From Billgrantia azerbaijanica (lineage in GTDB: Bacteria; Pseudomonadota; Gammaproteobacteria; Pseudomonadales; Halomonadaceae), in NCBI GenBank assembly GCA_004551485.1, contig SBLD01000009.1, positions 1 to 64,000 of the forward strand: 64,000 nucleotides of DNA. Reading direction: 5' to 3'. The notes beneath the pieces were generated by a model. That model did no database searches, was not told where the DNA came from, and was given only the letters and a program-made list of their open reading frames with translations. The translations under genes and the position numbers were made by a program. Below are positions 60,820 through 64,000 of this stretch, piece by piece; position 1 is the first letter of the stretch; each line of letters opens with the position of its first letter.

Positions 60820-60981
60820 TCCCGGGCAATGCGCATGCGGCCCCCCACGCCATCGACGGGGCGCGAACTGCAGGACCGGCGGTAGCAAGCCCAGCGCTGG
60901 CTCAGCCTTGCCAGGCGTGTCCGGCGAAGACCTCGTCCAGCTCGGACGACGCAAAGTCGGACTCCTCGCTGGCACTCTGCC

Positions 60982-61410
60982 TCACTCCCCGGGGTCTCCT
61001 CTCAGCTCATCGTGCAATGCTGCGATCAGCGGACAGGCGACACGCCCTTCCCGTTCATGGCAGGCATGGACCAGTTCCGCCAGGACATGCTCGATACGCT
61101 GCAGATCGGCCAACTTCTCACGGACATTCTCCAGCTTGTGCTCGGCCAGGGAGCTGGCCTCCTCGCAGTGGGTGCCATCCTCCAGGCGCAATAACTCGGC
61201 GATTTCGTCCAGGCTGAAGCCCAGCCGCTGGGCGGTCCTGATGAAGCGAAGTCGCTCGGCATCCGCATTGCCGTAGCGACGAATGCCGCCGTAGGGCCGC
61301 TCCGGCTCCCGCAGCAGCCCCCGGCGCTGGTAGTACCGAATGGTCTCCACATTGACGCCGGCGGCCCTGGCCAAGCCGCCGATGGTCATGCCTGGCGTGT
61401 CATCGTGCAT
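60982..61410 (-). CDS. merR: MerR, mercury-responsive regulator
   Basis: 142 aa, the length of Tn501 MerR. DNA-binding domain [26 protein letters not shown], then the long helix [41 protein letters not shown]. All three Hg(II)-binding cysteines are in place: C82, C117 and C126 ([15 protein letters not shown]). Divergent from merF-merA across the classic mer operator. The match in cysteine numbering supports the start at 61410. Confidence 0.95.
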   Translation of the reverse strand: MHDDTPGMTIGGLARAAGVNVETIRYYQRRGLLREPERPYGGIRRYGNADAERLRFIRTAQRLGFSLDEIAELLRLEDGTHCEEASSLAEHKLENVREKLADLQRIEHVLAELVHACHEREGRVACPLIAALHDELRGDPGE

Positions 61411-61415
61411 GGCGC

Positions 61416-61446
61416 TTGCTTCCGTAGCTGGGTACGGAAGTAACCT
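61416..61446 (+). promoter_or_regulatory. mer promoter/operator
   Basis: -35 TTGCTT (61416-61421), 19-bp spacer, -10 TAACCT (61441-61446). The dyad CTTCCGTA-N6-TACGGAAG spans 61419-61440. It aligns closely with the Tn501 mer promoter, including the 19-bp spacer that MerR untwists on mercury binding. Confidence 0.9.
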
Positions 61447-61536
61447 TACTCTCAGTCACCCGCTCGCGAAAACAGACGCCACAGGGCCAGAGGCCGCACA
61501 ACGTCCGGCAATCCAGGTCGTCGGTGAGGAGGCACC

Positions 61537-63188
<1,652 letters not shown>

Positions 63189-63316
63189 TGTCTCTTCAAG
63201 CACTGGTTCATCCCCCAGATCGCCCTGGCAACCATCGCACGACCGTGGGGGATACCGTGCTCCCCTAGTCGCGAATCGCCCGCTTGGCGATGTTCGCGAA
63301 GAGCGCGTCGAGCGGC

Positions 63317-63892
63317 TCACCGAGCTCCCGCAGCGTATCGGGATGACCTCGCCTCACGCTGCCAGTGGCGCCACGTGGAGGGGTGGACGCCGAACGCCGT
63401 GGGCAGGTCGTGGCCGCACTGCTCGGCCAGCAGGCCGATGACCGCCATGTGGTGAATGGTATGGCTGGTCAGGAAGGCCAGCTCGCGTTCGAGGCTGGTG
63501 GCCAGCATCAGGTCGTCGCCGGACGCATCGAGCGGATAGCGCAGTGCCAGGGGGCGGGAAGCCCCGGCATCACCGAACCGAGGCAGGGCGCGCTCGATCG
63601 CGGCGAGTCGATGGGCCGCGAGCGTCGGCTCCTGCTCGAGGGCTGCCTCGCGGCGGCGATGCTCGTAGTCGACGGCGCTGTCGGTCACGCGCTCGCCCAG
63701 CAGGGCGTCATAGTGGTCGATGATGTGGCGCACGTGCTTGCCCAGCGTATGGCGCCCATCGGCACCGAAGGGGCGGCCGTAGTCGCCCGGTGACAGACGC
63801 TCGACAAGCGCCCGGAGCTGGGCCAGCGCCTGGCGGTTTTCGTCGATGAGGCGGTCCAGGTCGGTAGCGTGGCAGGCGGTGTTGGATGACAT
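63317..63892 (-). CDS. DinB-superfamily protein
   Basis: 191 aa four-helix-bundle protein of the DinB/YfiT type. Likely metal-binding histidines are in TLGKHVRHIIDHYDALL and in SHTIHHMAVIGLLAEQCG. Members bind a divalent metal and include thiol-dependent transferases; exact role unknown. Start chosen at the first ATG; downstream ATGs are possible. The 128-bp gap to merA and 108 bp to the window edge show no further gene. Confidence 0.75.
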   Translation of the reverse strand: MSSNTACHATDLDRLIDENRQALAQLRALVERLSPGDYGRPFGADGRHTLGKHVRHIIDHYDALLGERVTDSAVDYEHRRREAALEQEPTLAAHRLAAIERALPRFGDAGASRPLALRYPLDASGDDLMLATSLERELAFLTSHTIHHMAVIGLLAEQCGHDLPTAFGVHPSTWRHWQREARSSRYAAGAR

Positions 63893-64000
63893 GGCTGGTT
63901 ACCTGTAGGTTCGCGATTCCTTTCCACCGCAGTGGTCCGTGCCAGGCGGGAAGCCGAGCCGCCGCACCGGCGGTGACCCGGCCCCGCTCGAGGGAGTGAC

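Noticed and set aside
60820-60981. Possible small gene between the ATPase and merR
   Set aside because: No frame with a ribosome site and family-like composition; the 162-bp gap is between convergent genes.

Overview
The window looks like a chromosomal segment of a moderately halophilic gammaproteobacterium, most likely Halomonas or a close relative. This is inferred from the very high GC content, acid-rich proteins, the Entner-Doudoroff/HexR gene arrangement and the mix of transport genes. No rRNA, tRNA or CRISPR array was seen. Genes are dense, and many neighbours overlap by 4 bp in obvious operons. All functions are read from sequence motifs and family knowledge; no database search was run.

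Layout. 1-3.1 kb: the end of an unrecognised gene, an AraC-type regulator, and a divergent methyltransferase/flavin-split-barrel pair. 3.2-7.3 kb: the Entner-Doudoroff set eda-pgl-zwf, divergent from the repressor gene hexR, with a decayed duplicate of the zwf 3' end before pgl. 7.4-10.5 kb: a PhnD/PhnC/PhnE-type ABC importer with a double-length permease. 10.5-12.3 kb: a RidA-like protein and an MFS transporter. 12.4-24.7 kb: an alpha-glucoside utilisation locus like aglEFGAK, with a LamB/ScrY-like porin, ABC importer, two GH13 glucosidases, two binding proteins and a LacI-type regulator. A 168-bp hairpin MITE-like element lies before the regulator. 24.7-39.0 kb: a citrate-based NIS siderophore locus resembling the vibrioferrin genes (FecA-like receptor, FecBCDE-like importer, an orphan FecI-like sigma factor, pvsA/B/E/D/C-like genes), with three Fur-box-like sites. 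39.0-46.2 kb: universal stress protein, NAD-type isocitrate dehydrogenase, SulP transporter, EamA transporter, slipin and NfeD.

46.4-56.8 kb: a group of genes that I infer form one ECF sigma-factor regulon. Five promoters share the pattern (T/C)GTAAG(G/T)-N15-C(G/T)ACNA. They precede a cytochrome c with an acidic repeat, a phosphotransferase plus YnjBCD-type importer, a YiiX-like hydrolase, a DUF3179/membrane-protein pair, and the operon that encodes the sigma factor with its probable zinc-finger anti-sigma factor. Two pairs of these promoters are back to back.

56.9-63.2 kb: a metal-resistance island. One unit encodes a MerR-type regulator fused to a heavy-metal-associated (HMA) domain and a CcdA-like membrane protein. 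A second encodes a P1B-type ATPase with a YPC rather than CPC/SPC motif. The third is a minimal mercury operon (merR, merF, merA). All three promoters carry the same CCGTA-N6-TACGG operator with a long MerR-type spacer, so they probably share regulation. The window ends with a DinB-superfamily gene.

The two most original signals are the ECF regulon and the MerR-HMA/CcdA/YPC-ATPase module with its shared operators.
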